A stretch of 64,000 nucleotides of DNA, taken from assembly GCA_031763025.1 (NCBI GenBank), contig JASSKH010000040.1:1749001-1813000 (forward strand), given 5' to 3'. Under the pieces are notes generated by a model, which searched no databases, was not told where the DNA came from, and was given only the letters and a program-made list of their open reading frames with translations. A program made the translations under genes and the position numbers. Each line of letters opens with the position of its first letter. The stretch's first letter is position 1. Of this stretch, positions 12,905 through 23,867 are shown one piece after another. This DNA comes from Macrocystis pyrifera. Lineage: Eukaryota > Sar > Phaeophyceae > Laminariales > Laminariaceae.

Positions 12905-13345
12905 TAACTTAGCACACCCCGGACAGCTCATGAGCTAGCTCATCTATCGTGTATAGCTCAAACTTCGAAAACATGTGTAGCTCCTATAGCTCGTCTCGGG
13001 GGCGGATGAGCTAGCTCATGCAGCTCCTATAGCTCAGCCTGGAAAAATGTGTGTAGATGAGCTGTCTTCTATCTTATAGCTCAAGCCTTCAAAATATGTG
13101 CAGATGAGCTACCGCCTATAGCTCAAGCCTTCAAAACACGTACAGATGAGCTACCACCGATAGCTCAAGCCCTCAAAACATGTGCAGATGAGCTACCAAC
13201 TATAGCTCAAGCCTTCAAAACATGTGCAGATGAGCTACCGCCTATAGCTCAAGCAGGGAAAATGTGCAGATGAGCTATCGCCTGTAGCTCACCCCCGGAT
13301 AACGTAATCATAGCTCATGCACGCAGCTCATTGTAGCTCTATTTC
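12905..13345. repeat. AGCTCA-rich minisatellite, block 1 (unit about 42 bp)
   Basis: The unit reads approximately TATAGCTCAAGCCTTCAAAA followed by CATGTGCAGATGAGCTACCG and two more bases. It is repeated about ten times with drift. Both TGAGCT and AGCTCA occur in every unit, so each unit can form short hairpins; TGAGCTAGCTCA palindromes appear near 12928 and 13007. Confidence 0.85.
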
Positions 13346-13849
13346 GGCAACACATGCGTGTGAGGTAAGTAGCTGAAAAGCCCATCCTCCGGGACAACTG
13401 CCTATGTATAGGAATAATATGGGTTCGGCCTGGGTTTGATCGTTGTCCTCATCCACATCGATGACGTTGTTCGTGGGGTCCGCATCCATCGATGGATCCG
13501 GTTGCTGCCCGCCGCCAGCCTGATCTACGGCCGAAGCGCCGCTAAAGCTGCTACCCCGGGTCGTGGGCATGCTAGGGGTGTTGCTGTGTGGTGTCGGTGT
13601 TGTGTTCTGTGCGAGCGCCTCTTGTGGTGTGCATGGTGACAGCTGACAGGTGCTGTATATAGCTGTTGTCAAAAAACGAAAATTCAAATTATGTTGAGTG
13701 TCGATCTATCGTCAGGTATCTTCAGAACAGAAGCAGATCCGATCTCATATAATATCACATACGGTACCTGGCACGTACAAAAAATATATGGTTGTTTGTA
13801 TTGATGCCGTTCTATTCTGCGTACTTGGTATTGGTCACTTATACAGCTC
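13346..13849. other. Unique insert between two minisatellite blocks
   Basis: About 500 bp of non-repeated sequence. A minus-strand frame at 13328-13687 (rich in Ser, Thr, Pro and Asp) is open but matches nothing I know, and the AGCTCA repeats resume after it. Probably an insertion into, or a separator of, one original array. Confidence 0.4.
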
Positions 13850-14300
13850 ATGAACTAGCTCATCTATCCCCTATAGCTCAAGCCTTGACAACATGTGCAG
13901 ATAGATGAGCTATCGCCTACAGCCCTTTGGAAACACGTGCAAATGAGCTACTGCCTATAGCTCAAGCTTTGAAAACATGTGCAAATGAGCTACCGCCTAT
14001 AGCTCAAGCTTCGAAAACATGTGCAGATGAGCTACCGCCTATAGCTCATGCCGGGGAACACATGTGTAGCTTATGTAGCTCCTATAGCTCATCTCGGGAG
14101 TAGATGAGCTAGCTCATGTAGCTCCTATAGCTCACTCTGGACATATATGTGCAGATAAGCTATCCTCTATAGCTCAAGATTGGAAAACATGTGCAGATGC
14201 TACCCTCCTATAGCTCAAGTCAGGAAAACATGTGTAGCTCACGTAGCTCATCGGTGAGCTAGCTGCTTAAAGAGCTACCAGGTAGCTCGAGCTACCGTGA
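13850..14300. repeat. AGCTCA-rich minisatellite, block 2
   Basis: Same unit as block 1 (TATAGCTCAAGC..., CATGTGCAGATGAGCTACC), about ten units with variants, ending in GAGCTACCAGGTAGCTCGAG near 14274. The two blocks run in the same orientation. Confidence 0.85.
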
Positions 14301-14471
14301 GCTCATCTGTCCGAGAGGTGTGTAACCTTGAACCCGCTAGCGTACCTCAACAGCAACAACAACGTGTGTCAAACCTGGCTATTAATAGCAACGGCGTGTT
14401 GATTCGGAGGGATGCATGCATAACGTGTAACCGCATTGGACGTTCCCTGATATTCGTAGTTTACTATTCAC

Positions 14472-14849
14472 CTTCGCCTCTTTGAACGGGTCTGGTCGAT
14501 GCTCTCGTCTCATTGTCCCCGACTTCGTATTTGATGTCTCCAATATATTGTGTTTCCGCACCCCTTCTTCGTGGCTGCCTTGTCTTTGCCTTCGGACTCC
14601 ACGCTCTGCTCCCTTCTTCTGTTTGTTCCCGACTGTGGGCGCTGATGGTCCAGACTCGGCCTCATCATTTAGTTGAGGACTGGTGTCAACTTCCGCGGTT
14701 TCGATGTGAATGGGTGGCTGGGCACTGAGTCCTCCATTGGCCGCGTCCTTCCGTAGGAGTTTGGCGTATTGTCGTTTGAGCTGCGCCTTCTCGAAAAGCT
14801 TACGCTTATTTGCTGGTGGTGGGCGGGGTGCGTGAGACAAACGAGAGTG
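14472..14849 (-). CDS. Possible internal exon of a FYV7/TAP26-like rRNA-processing protein
   Basis: A minus-strand exon of 126 codons bounded by a good acceptor (AACAACAG before 14849) and a good donor (AAG|GTGAAT at 14472), phase 0 at both ends. It encodes a basic, hydrophilic protein beginning HSRLSHAPRPPPANK, then RKLFEKAQLKRQYAKLLRKD. That block resembles the N-terminal KLxxxxxxKKLLRKE block of TAP26/CCDC59 and yeast Fyv7. The exon ends RPDPFKEAK, similar to the conserved PFKKA block of that family. These proteins act in small-subunit rRNA processing in the nucleolus. I could not find flanking exons, so it may be a gene with distant exons or a relic. The family assignment rests on two short blocks only. 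Confidence 0.35.
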
Positions 14850-15444
14850 CTGTTGTTCGTCTCACAATCAACGTCACGAGTGTTAAACTTAGCTCATAGC
14901 CTCGTTGCCTATACTATATGCCGCGGTGGTCGCGAGTACACACATGACAAGGAGTCTACCCTTGCCTATTCGTACTGATAGGAAGCAAAACATACCGGGT
15001 GCTAAACGAGACACAGCAGTCGGGGGTCCAAGGACGGTACGAAGCCACTTCCACGACATGAGGTATACACGGAAGATACACACATGAAAGAGACATATCC
15101 CACACGACAAATACGTGTCACACGGGAGGTCACCATTATTAATAATAGCCTGTCTCTCGAGCGCGCGATACAGATAAATCGTAAGACCCACAGATACACA
15201 AGCTAAGTCGAAAACAACGAGTAACATCCGCGTGGAGCGGTGCTGGTGCAAATGAGGAGTGTGACGTGTGAGAGTGCGACGTACCGTGCTGTCGATAGTC
15301 GGTGTCGTATATTACACGTGGGACACCCACAGTCAAGTAGATTTGGGCAATGAACAAATAAGGCGATATAAATATACGCGTGTAAGATTCGTACACGCAC
15401 GGCTTCTCCGTCTAACTGCGAACAGCGAGCGAAGTATACCACGG

Positions 15445-15636
15445 TTAGCACCTACAATATGTAAGGATATAGCGCCTGCTGACAACTCTCATCCAGCCGC
15501 GGCTGAGGGCTCACGCAAGCTTGTCGTCGCTTGTCGTCGTTTAGCACCTACAGTATGTAAGGATATAGGGTCTGCTTCATGGCGGACAGCGGACAACTCT
15601 CATCCAGCCGCTGCTGAGGGCTCACGCTCGTTGTCG
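15445..15636. repeat. Two-copy tandem repeat, period about 96 bp
   Basis: TTAGCACCTACAATATGTAA at 15445 recurs as TTAGCACCTACAGTATGTAA at 15541. Each copy ends with CAACTCTCATCCAGCCGC and GAGGGCTCACGC. No coding sense recognised. Confidence 0.85.
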
Positions 15637-16189
15637 TGTTTGATCGCTGGACAGCTGGGCAGTTGAGTTAGAACTGCACCACAGGTTTTTGGGTGCAAAT
15701 AACTTGGATGCAGTGGGGAAACAAATCCAGCACCTATAACAGTAGATGCACGACACCACGGGTACCTGGTAGCAAGCAAGCTCGCAGTGTCTCATCCCCT
15801 ACGTACACATCTCCCACCTTGTTTTTTCTTTTTGAAGGCCTTGGCTCGGCCGTCTTTGCCAGCAGCAAATCTCTCAAGGGTTAAAGCCTGCGGCAATTCT
15901 CTTCGGCCCATGTTTCACCTATGGCTCTCCACTAGTGGCTATGAGAGTAAAAAATTATAGCACAGCAGTTGTCCCCGAGGGCCAATGGAAATGTTCAGTA
16001 ATTCCCATTGATGAGGGCATGACGGCATGACTATGTTTTTCGGGAGTTCCAACGTTGCGTTGGCCATGGCGAAACGGGATTGACGCAACGAGGTTATCGG
16101 AGCATCGGAGCAGAAGGCAGAACTTGCCAGCGTAGCTACGTGTGGTTACATTGCCTGTACAGCATCGGTTGCCCGCCACGGCATCCTTA

Positions 16190-19100
16190 ATGGTGAGTAG
16201 TGCAATCAGATAAGAGTACAGCGTAACCGGTTGCGTGCTAGACAAATGATTGATGAGAGAGCAAGTATACATACGTCTTCTTCTGTTTCTCACTACGTGC
16301 TTGCGTTCTCTTGTTCTGTTGCATTTACTGATGCTGTTATGCTGTCCAGTTCTCTCTCATTGCGGGCTTGATTCGGTATCTCTTCTCCAAGACAGAGATC
16401 AATGTGCTTATTTTGGGGCTGGACTACGCGGGAAAAACTGTGAGCCCATTGTTTCGACTAGGTTGTGGTTGCGTTTTTACAAGATTTCTTGTCGCCAGTC
16501 TCCGATGCTTGTCCTTGTGGTTGCAACAGAAACGTAAGCACCAGCCAGAGGCAGACACCAAGCACCAAAAGGTACAGCAGTACGTTTTCATCACAGCAGC
16601 AGCTGGGGCGTATTTTCTCGGAGAATGCACGATGAACTTATATATACGAGCACTCTCGTTCAGTTTATCACACTGCTGTATTCCAGCCTGCTTGCTGAGC
16701 TGTGGTACATTTCTTCCATCGATCGATTAATAGTACAAGAGCGCGACAAAAACTGGAGTCTGGGCTAGCTCAGATTGTACTGGTGTGTATTCGTGCATCA
16801 AACCGTCTACCCGCAGACGCTGTTGGAGCAGATGAAAGGGATTTTCAAGAAAGTGCAGGGAATACCACCGTCCAAGATACCGCCAACAGTAGGATTGAAC
16901 GGTAAGCTTTGGCCGCGCAAAAAAGGTACAACAGTCAGTACCTGCATGCCACAGATATATTATACTGGCACCTGGTAGGGTCCTTGTGACCACAGCAGTT
17001 TCGAATGCGTTTCACCTACTGCTGTTCATGTCGAAGTTGAGTGATGCGCAGCAGCAGCCTTGACTCGACGGTATCCATATACAACTCACAGAACAACCTC
17101 AGGCGCCTATGTGTGGTACAGTACGAGTGCAGCTCGGTTGGTCAAACTTGGTGCAGAATAGTATTATGTCGGCCGAGAGACATTAGCTGGTGCTTTTTGC
17201 AGACAGTCCCGCGTCCATAGCTCGTCACGATCGTCTTCGACGCATCCGGTGGGGTCCTTCGTGAGGTCCGTCTCAACCCAGGGGGTCAGCTCGTCATTGA
17301 TCAAGTGTTCGGTTGCGCTGATGCGCCGCAACGGAACACGTACGACAAGCCGACCCAAGGATTCGCGTTAAGAACCGCACGCTGTTGGATACACGGAGTC
17401 GAGGGAACACCACGTCCCCTGCGTCACTGCTGTCCACCGCTGAGAACTACGTACCATGGTTTTGTTTTCGTTATTGTTTGGTACCCTGATGGCATACCTG
17501 GTTGTGCGTATTCAGCGTTGTGTGTTCACGCCATCGTTTGTTTTGGCGTATGCTGATTTCCCCTTGGCATGAACCGTCCGTGTGTGCAACAACAGTTGGC
17601 AAGATGGACGTGGGGGGCTGCAAACTTACTTTCTGGGATTTAGGGGGCCAGGTGAGTTTGAGGGCTAAATTCTTCTTGACAACGACTTAGGATAGATCTT
17701 CCATGGGTTGGGCTTCTCATTGGTCACAAATCGGGCTAGAAAGTATTTCCGATCGTGGGATGAAGGCACGGGCGTAGATCCAACCCAACTCCGAACCCTA
17801 ACCCGGACCCAAAACGGACCAAAACCGCGACTGCGCCGCTTTCTAGTTTAAAAAAAATGATAAGAGAACAGTGGGACGCGATTTGCGAACTGCGGACAAC
17901 AATTTTCCCCCTGACACTAATCGCGAATTATAAATTCCGGGAAAATTACAATCCACCGCTGGAAGATCTATCCGAAGTCAATGTTAGGTGTACCAACAAA
18001 CTCGAGTGTTCTTGGACATGTCTTGTGTGTGAAGGTACACTATTAATGCTTCGAAACGATTGAATTCCCTAAAGTCGTACGCGTCAAAGAGTTCTCCGCC
18101 GTTCGTTGCATATATACCGGGCAAATCGACGCGAAACAACTTGCGTTACACGTCGAGTTTAGTCAAATGCAACACTTGAGTCGTGGAGAACAAGCGTCGC
18201 CCCAGCGGGAAACACAAACGCGACCAGTTTACCGGTATAAAACTATAGTTTACCGACACCAATATATACTGTATTGCTACGTGGTTGAAATCACCCCCCG
18301 TGTTGGCGTTCCGCTGACCCTCATGTGTTCTAACCATTGTCTACCTCTGCGTGTCACGTTCGAATCACGTAACCTAGGTACGCGTGAGATCGCTGTGGGA
18401 AAAATATTACGCCGATGCTCATGGGTTGATCTTCGTTATCGACTCTGCGGACGTGGGGAGATTTGAAGAAGCTAGGATGGCGTTCGGTGAGTACCTGAAA
18501 GCTCGTGGCTCAAGTGCACTCTAACATACCTGAGTCGTCGAGCCGTTTTGCCTTCTTGATAAATCAAGGAGTTCCAATTGAATTTTGAACATGCAAGTCA
18601 CGGCCATCAGCAGCGCCATCCGGCTTCTTTATAGGTAGAGCCATGGCGATATTCAACTTTGTGGTTGGTGGTTCCCTTGGTCTCTTGCCGTCGCCTGGGC
18701 TTCGGTGCAAACCCTATTCCCAATCGTTACCAATTTTGTTATGTACCGGTATATGCCAACTAATCTTGTTGCTGACTTGTTGTCGATGCAGATACTGTCA
18801 AGGAGCAAGGGGAGCTTCACGGGGTACCGCTCATGATGCTTGCTAACAAGCAGGATTTGCCTGAGGCTATCTCGACGGCAGACATTTCTCTTCAGTTTGA
18901 CATGCACAAGATAACGAAAGTGGCGTTTCGATTACAACCGTGCAGCGGTCTGACTTGGTGAGTATCCCCGACATTCATGTCCGTTGTCCTGAGTGCATCA
19001 CATGGCATGGTCATGCCGATTGAGCTGTTCTACACGTTGGTGCGTAAATGTGACGTGTCTTCAATTACTAATACCAGGCACCAAGGTGCCGAACGCTGCG

Positions 19101-19394
19101 TTTTTCCGGAGGCTATGTACGTTATGTCGAAAAAAAGTCACGACTCGGCTCAGACTGTGACGTATCGCACAGGTGCATAACGATTGCGGAACAAGTCCGA
19201 TTACTTCAGTATATGTTGACTTGCAATCCAGGGGTCCGCCTGTCTCTAACCTGTTCGCGTTCGCTCGAACTCTCCCCCTTTTGCTTATGTCCTACATGCC
19301 CGCTCCGATCGCCATCAGTGAAGGAATAACGGAGGGCATTCAGTGGATAGTGGACGAGGCGAAGAAGCGAGCAAGGCCGCGAGTAGATACATAG
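16190..19394 (+). CDS. ARFRP1: ARF-related protein 1 (ARFRP1-type small GTPase), 7 exons
   Basis: ARFRP1/Arl3p is a trans-Golgi GTPase acting upstream of ARL1 and golgin recruitment. Exons: 16190-16192 (ATG only), 16350-16439, 16817-16901, 17596-17651, 18378-18486, 18792-18957, 19319-19394. All phases agree, giving 194 residues (human 201). Motifs: FSLIAGLIRYLF N-terminus, P-loop GLDYAGKT, PTVGLN (switch I), WDLGGQ (G3), SLWEKYYADAHG, VIDSAD, NKQD (G4), and C-terminal EGITEGIQWIVDEA. G5 is less clear: human SALTGKG aligns with SGLTCEG, the Cys codon being split by the last intron. Met-Phe is the kind of N-terminus that NatC acetylates, as known for this family (human Met-Tyr). The first exon is inferred from ATG|GTGAGT and phase; the rest is firm. 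ARL-family members other than ARFRP1 are excluded by the N-terminus and the WEKYYADAHG block. Confidence 0.9.
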
Positions 19395-19686
19395 CACACG
19401 GCCGTTCGCGTTGGCCGATATATTTGTAAAGAGTTGCAAGAGCGGAAGTTTTCGCTGCAACATGGTAGGCGAATGTAACACCTAGATACTGTAGGTCGTA
19501 TTACGTGTGGCGTTTGGTCTTTGTTGAGGTTTTGGACAACTGTCTACTGCTGTGGAGCACGTCTGTGTTCCGTCCGTACAGTTTCAATTGACGTGCGTGG
19601 CTTGAAACCAAAACCAATGGATTAAATTGAGCCTGGAGGATGATAGAACGGCTCAGTCGCCGCGAAACAAATGCGCGGCAGAATCG

Positions 19687-22600
19687 TCACCTCGCTGTGG
19701 GCCCTGCTCCAGAGCTTGCAACGTAACCTACAAGCGCTCGACGAGCTGCGGCAGTCAAGCGTGCTACTCCGACAAAAATGGCCAACAAGGCAACAGAAAA
19801 CAATACCCAAGACAGATGAGAAGGATTGCTGACCCGCGCAGTTGTGCACTGACACCACTCCAGTCCCTTCAAGACATCAACAGCCTGCACAAGCGAAGAA
19901 AACAATTTGACGGGAAGGAGGAAATAACGGGGGCACAACCCACTCAGTAGCTGTCTAATTTTGTTGTGGAGTTGCAAAGGGAAACGTAAATCCTTCTATC
20001 AATGTGTCGGAATTATTCACAGCAGAAAACAAAACAGCCCGCGGGCACGCATACGTGACGAAACACTTGAAACAGGAGCATGGCACGCTATTGCATCCAC
20101 GACTTAACCGGCATATTAAATCTGGTGTTGAATCGAAGGTCGCGCAAGTGTCGCCCACGATTCTCCATTGCACCTGAACAGGACAGCGCGATTCACTGGA
20201 ACGCCATCTTCTACGCGCTTCATACGTAAGCAACCCGCCGATCTCACCTGACCATAGATGGTCATGGCCCCACTTTGTTGCTTGTCCATAGCCGCAACCA
20301 ACGTCATCAATCCTTCACCCTTCGCCGTCTCCAGCCTCCGCTCGAAATCACCGACTGCGCCGTGAAGCAGGCGATGAACGTCCGTGGCAGGCTGTGTCAA
20401 GATAGCGGGCAAACCAGCGGACGATGCGGCAGTCTCAAATAGTAGCCCCCAATCTCCTCTAGTCGTCGCTCCGTCCATACACAGCTCACTCCAAAGCCCT
20501 GTCATCAACAACTCACTGGGCAGAGCAGCCCTGGCGAACTCCTCCAGAATCGCAGACGTCTCTGCAAGCGTTGTCGCCACCGCGGCTGCTCTTGATGCAA
20601 CCGCATTTCGACGAGCTACTTTCGCGAGAAGCTCACTGGGCTGAGAGCCACCAAACCCGAAGGGAGCGAAAGGGTGGTAGCCATGTGCCCAGGTCAAATC
20701 TAGGGCTGCATTTTGCTGCTCCAATGGCCACCAGTGATCGGGTGCGGTCGTGCCATGCATACCTCGCAAGAGGCCAGCCACAACTGCTTGCGTTGCGTCC
20801 ATCAGGGGCAATCGCAACTTCTCTTGCCGCTCGTAGAAGGGAACTGGGGCGCTCTTCTCTGATTGTAGAATCAGGACAGCATCGCCTCCTACTTCCGCCT
20901 TGAAGGAGCTGCTGCCCTCAAACAAGCGGGCGGGGACACCTTGTTTCGGGGTTCGTTCTTGTACTCTTGCTGTACTGTCGCGCAAGTCGCTGCTGCTGGT
21001 GTAACCCGACAGAGGCTCATCAGTATCCGCCAAGCAAAACACGAACACGGGCAGAACTCGAACGTCTCCACTCAACCCATGCGAACCCTTAGATCCGCTC
21101 CCCGCACCCAAGGCGACGTCAAGACGGAGAAGAGCATCCCCCCCCAAGTCAGAGAATAGCGAAGATGCCAATACGTCTCCCGCAGATTTCATCTCCGTCA
21201 GGAGCTTGTCACCGTCAACAAAGCCTTCCTGGTGAACCTGCACAATTACCCACCACAACAAAACAGCGGAGGGGCGAAATCTACACCGGCATTTTCATGG
21301 GCACTGTACAGGCCATGGGTACCGGCACTGGGTGTTGAAAATGTGGTGGTCGAGAACAAAGTGCTGCGTTCCTTTGCTGTCAAGGTTACGAAGCACGTCG
21401 TACCTGGCAGTGGTTTTCTTTTTCACACATAGGCAGTTTTGTTCAGCATCAACGCGGTCATATGTTGAAATAATGTTCGTCTCGTATTGCAGACACAACC
21501 ACACGACGCCACCATATCCGCGAGAGTGTTTTTCCTTCGTTCTCCAATTCTTCATGGGATCCGCTCTAATATCACTAATAGTACCGCAACAATCAAGTAG
21601 AAAACACAATTGGCCTCATCCGTAGACTCACCTCTAAATCGGGGTGCGTGTAATCACTTGTCGCACGCCGGCGGAACTTCGCATTGGTGGCCAAAGATTT
21701 CTCGAGGGCTACCGCCACCTGGAAAACGCAAGCAATAGATTGCCGGAGACAAACTAACTTTCGTAACTCTAGGCAAAATTCCTACCTCCGTTGGACGGGG
21801 CCAAGGACGATCAATCTTCCGGCGGGCGGTTCATGATTCGTGCGAAAAAAAGAAATCACGGGTGAGAATATGTTTGGCCATGCTCACGCGAAAAAAAAAA
21901 AAAAAATGGGGGCATAAAATCTCCATGCGTGAACCTCGCATACCTGCGCTGTGCTCATGCGGAAAAATCCAAGTATTCAATTAAACTGCGCCGTTTGAGA
22001 TTCCAAGAAGACGCGTCAACTGTAAAGAGAATATACTCGGCAACAATTCAGACACATTACGACTAACCTGCGGGTGCTGGCTGAATGAATGAACGGTACC
22101 GACAACCACAATCTCCTGCTGAGGCAGCGCCATCGAGTTGACGGCCTTGGACACTTGCGCGATGTCCACCACATCATCCAGGCTGAAGGGATGTTTCGAC
22201 TGTTCCTTGGCTTCTGGGTCATTGCCATCGACGTCCCCACGAAATACCAGCACTGGGACCATGACGACTTCGCTTGCGTCGACAGGCCCAGGCAGGGCAG
22301 GTATAGCGGGTGCAAGGGTTGTGCGTATTGCCGACACGACTAGGCTCGATAGCTTCATGTTGAAAACGGTCTCAGGGTCCGGAGTGATCCCGCCACGACC
22401 TGCGAAATGTTCCGACCCCACATAGAAAGCAAAAGGGTGCAATTTCGGCACGACACAGACGAGGGTGTTCAGCACTATAATACCCCCAGGAAAACGGTGA
22501 CATGGGAGGTCGGTAGGCGATACCCTCCGTCGGGTGAAGACTACCGAGTTGTACCATTAGCAGATGTTATTGCCCTTTGGTAACTTGGCATTGGTTGGCA

Positions 22601-23550
22601 AACTTGAAATCTGAAACGAGGAGCATTTCCAAAGGCCGGCCGGCAGCCTTACAACTTACCAACTCACCAAGGGCTCCTTGTCGACCCTGCTCGCTAGTGT
22701 GAAGCCAGTATCCAGAATCCCCGTGCAGACTGCCGCTCGGGAACATGCTCTCCGCCACTGTGCTGCGTGGATCATCCTCTCCGAGAGCACCGTACCCACA
22801 TGCCGCCGCACCCAGGTCTAGAACGAGTACCCTACCCTGCCCCACCCAAGATCTTGCGCAACTGCTCTTCCGGTCCTTAACGCCAGTTCTATTGTTCCCT
22901 TCCTTCGCCTCTGTTGTTCGTTGTGTTGCTCGATGCAACCTATCGGGTTCGGCGAAGGTATACTCCCCCTCGCGGCCTGCGTCAACATCAACATTAGGCT
23001 TCAGTTTACCGCGGCTTCGCAGTCGCGCAAGCAGCCCAGCACGGCCAGGGTTGGCAACGAATATGGTGACCTCCGAATCACCGAAATCGTCTTCTATCGG
23101 CGATGGCGCCATGCCAGATATGTGAAGAGCCAACTTCTCCACTGCTTGGCTGATAGCATCAATCGGCACCAATAGCGGACGGTAGTCTCCATCCTCGCCT
23201 GTAGTGTCGACCTCTGCTGCGTTGGCCAGAACTTCGAGGTATTCGTTGTGTACAGTTCTGCTGGCGTGCGAAACGTGGTACGATATGTCGTACCGAACTC
23301 GGAACGGTGATGTCACACTGCCGTGTTGACGATTCAGCTGGTCCGATGCTCCTGCTCTTTCCGTCCTAGATGCAGACGAAGGAGGCATCATAGGTGGAAG
23401 GTACGACGAGAAAAGCTCATCCAGTGTTGCACGCAACGAGTCGGAATCGACGACGAGACTGTCATCGCTGGGAAACTCGTTGTTCAAACCCAACAGAACG
23501 ACCGATATCTGCAGGTTCAGCTCGATGGTAGGCTGCCAAAGGCTCATCAT
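19687..23550 (-). CDS. DUF7906-type membrane protein (plant At5g58100/SPOT1-like), 5 exons
   Basis: Homologous along its length to the plant At5g58100 protein, a membrane protein implicated in pollen exine formation; the molecular function is unknown. Exons on the minus strand: 23550-22660, 22352-22068, 21718-21632, 21237-20248, 19884-19687, all phase 0, 816 residues (plant protein about 945). Matching blocks: IELNLQISVVLLGLN near the start, VLVLDLGAAACGYG, QQEIVVVGTVHSF, GFVDGDKLLTEMKSAGDVLA, RVLPVFVFCLADTDEPL, YERQEKLRLP, WAHGYHPFAPFG. The last exon has CQC and one C-terminal membrane helix (LSWVLFSVALLAIFVGV). In plants the N-terminus has a signal peptide; here the frame opens at ATG 23550 with no signal peptide and a stop just upstream, so a short first exon may be missing. 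Acceptor at 22353 is atypical but fits phase and homology. Confidence 0.82.
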
Positions 23551-23867
23551 TCATCGGTAAAGGGGTGAAGTTTGCCCAAACTACTATGCCACGCTCGTGT
23601 GACTCCTTTCCACGTGTACCGGCTCAGCAGTGTATCAAGTATGTCGCTGTGTGCTGTGTGCAGAAAAGCAGAAAAGCTTCAAAGAAGGAGTTCAGTCTTA
23701 AAGAACGGCGTTTACAGAGCGGGAAACACATTTTTCACCCAACGACCAGATCCACGTGGAAGCATCCATCGAAGACAGAAGTTAGGGCACACCACGCCCC
23801 ACACGTCGTCATTGCACACAACAGTCTAACAACTGCTGTCATCGGATATAAAGTCTTGGAGAATAAA
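23551..23867. promoter_or_regulatory. Short divergent intergenic region, with TATA-like box
   Basis: Only 317 bp separate the first codon of the minus-strand DUF7906 gene from the ATG of the plus-strand lipocalin gene, so regulation may be shared. A TATAAAG lies at 23847-23853, only about 20 bp before the lipocalin ATG. It may be fortuitous, since it would leave almost no 5' UTR. Confidence 0.4.

Noticed and set aside
13328..13687. 119-residue minus-strand frame rich in Ser, Thr, Pro and Asp
   Set aside because: No family resemblance, and the frame extends into the minisatellite edge; treated as a chance frame.
17164..17358. Minus-strand open frame of about 64 residues suspected to be a copia-like fragment
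   Set aside because: No diagnostic motif was found, and it lies inside an ARFRP1 intron with ordinary composition.
17775..17825. Telomere-like CCCTAACCC and, near 55940, GGGTTAGGG
   Set aside because: Only one or two units each, embedded in degenerate sequence; not enough to call an interstitial telomere.
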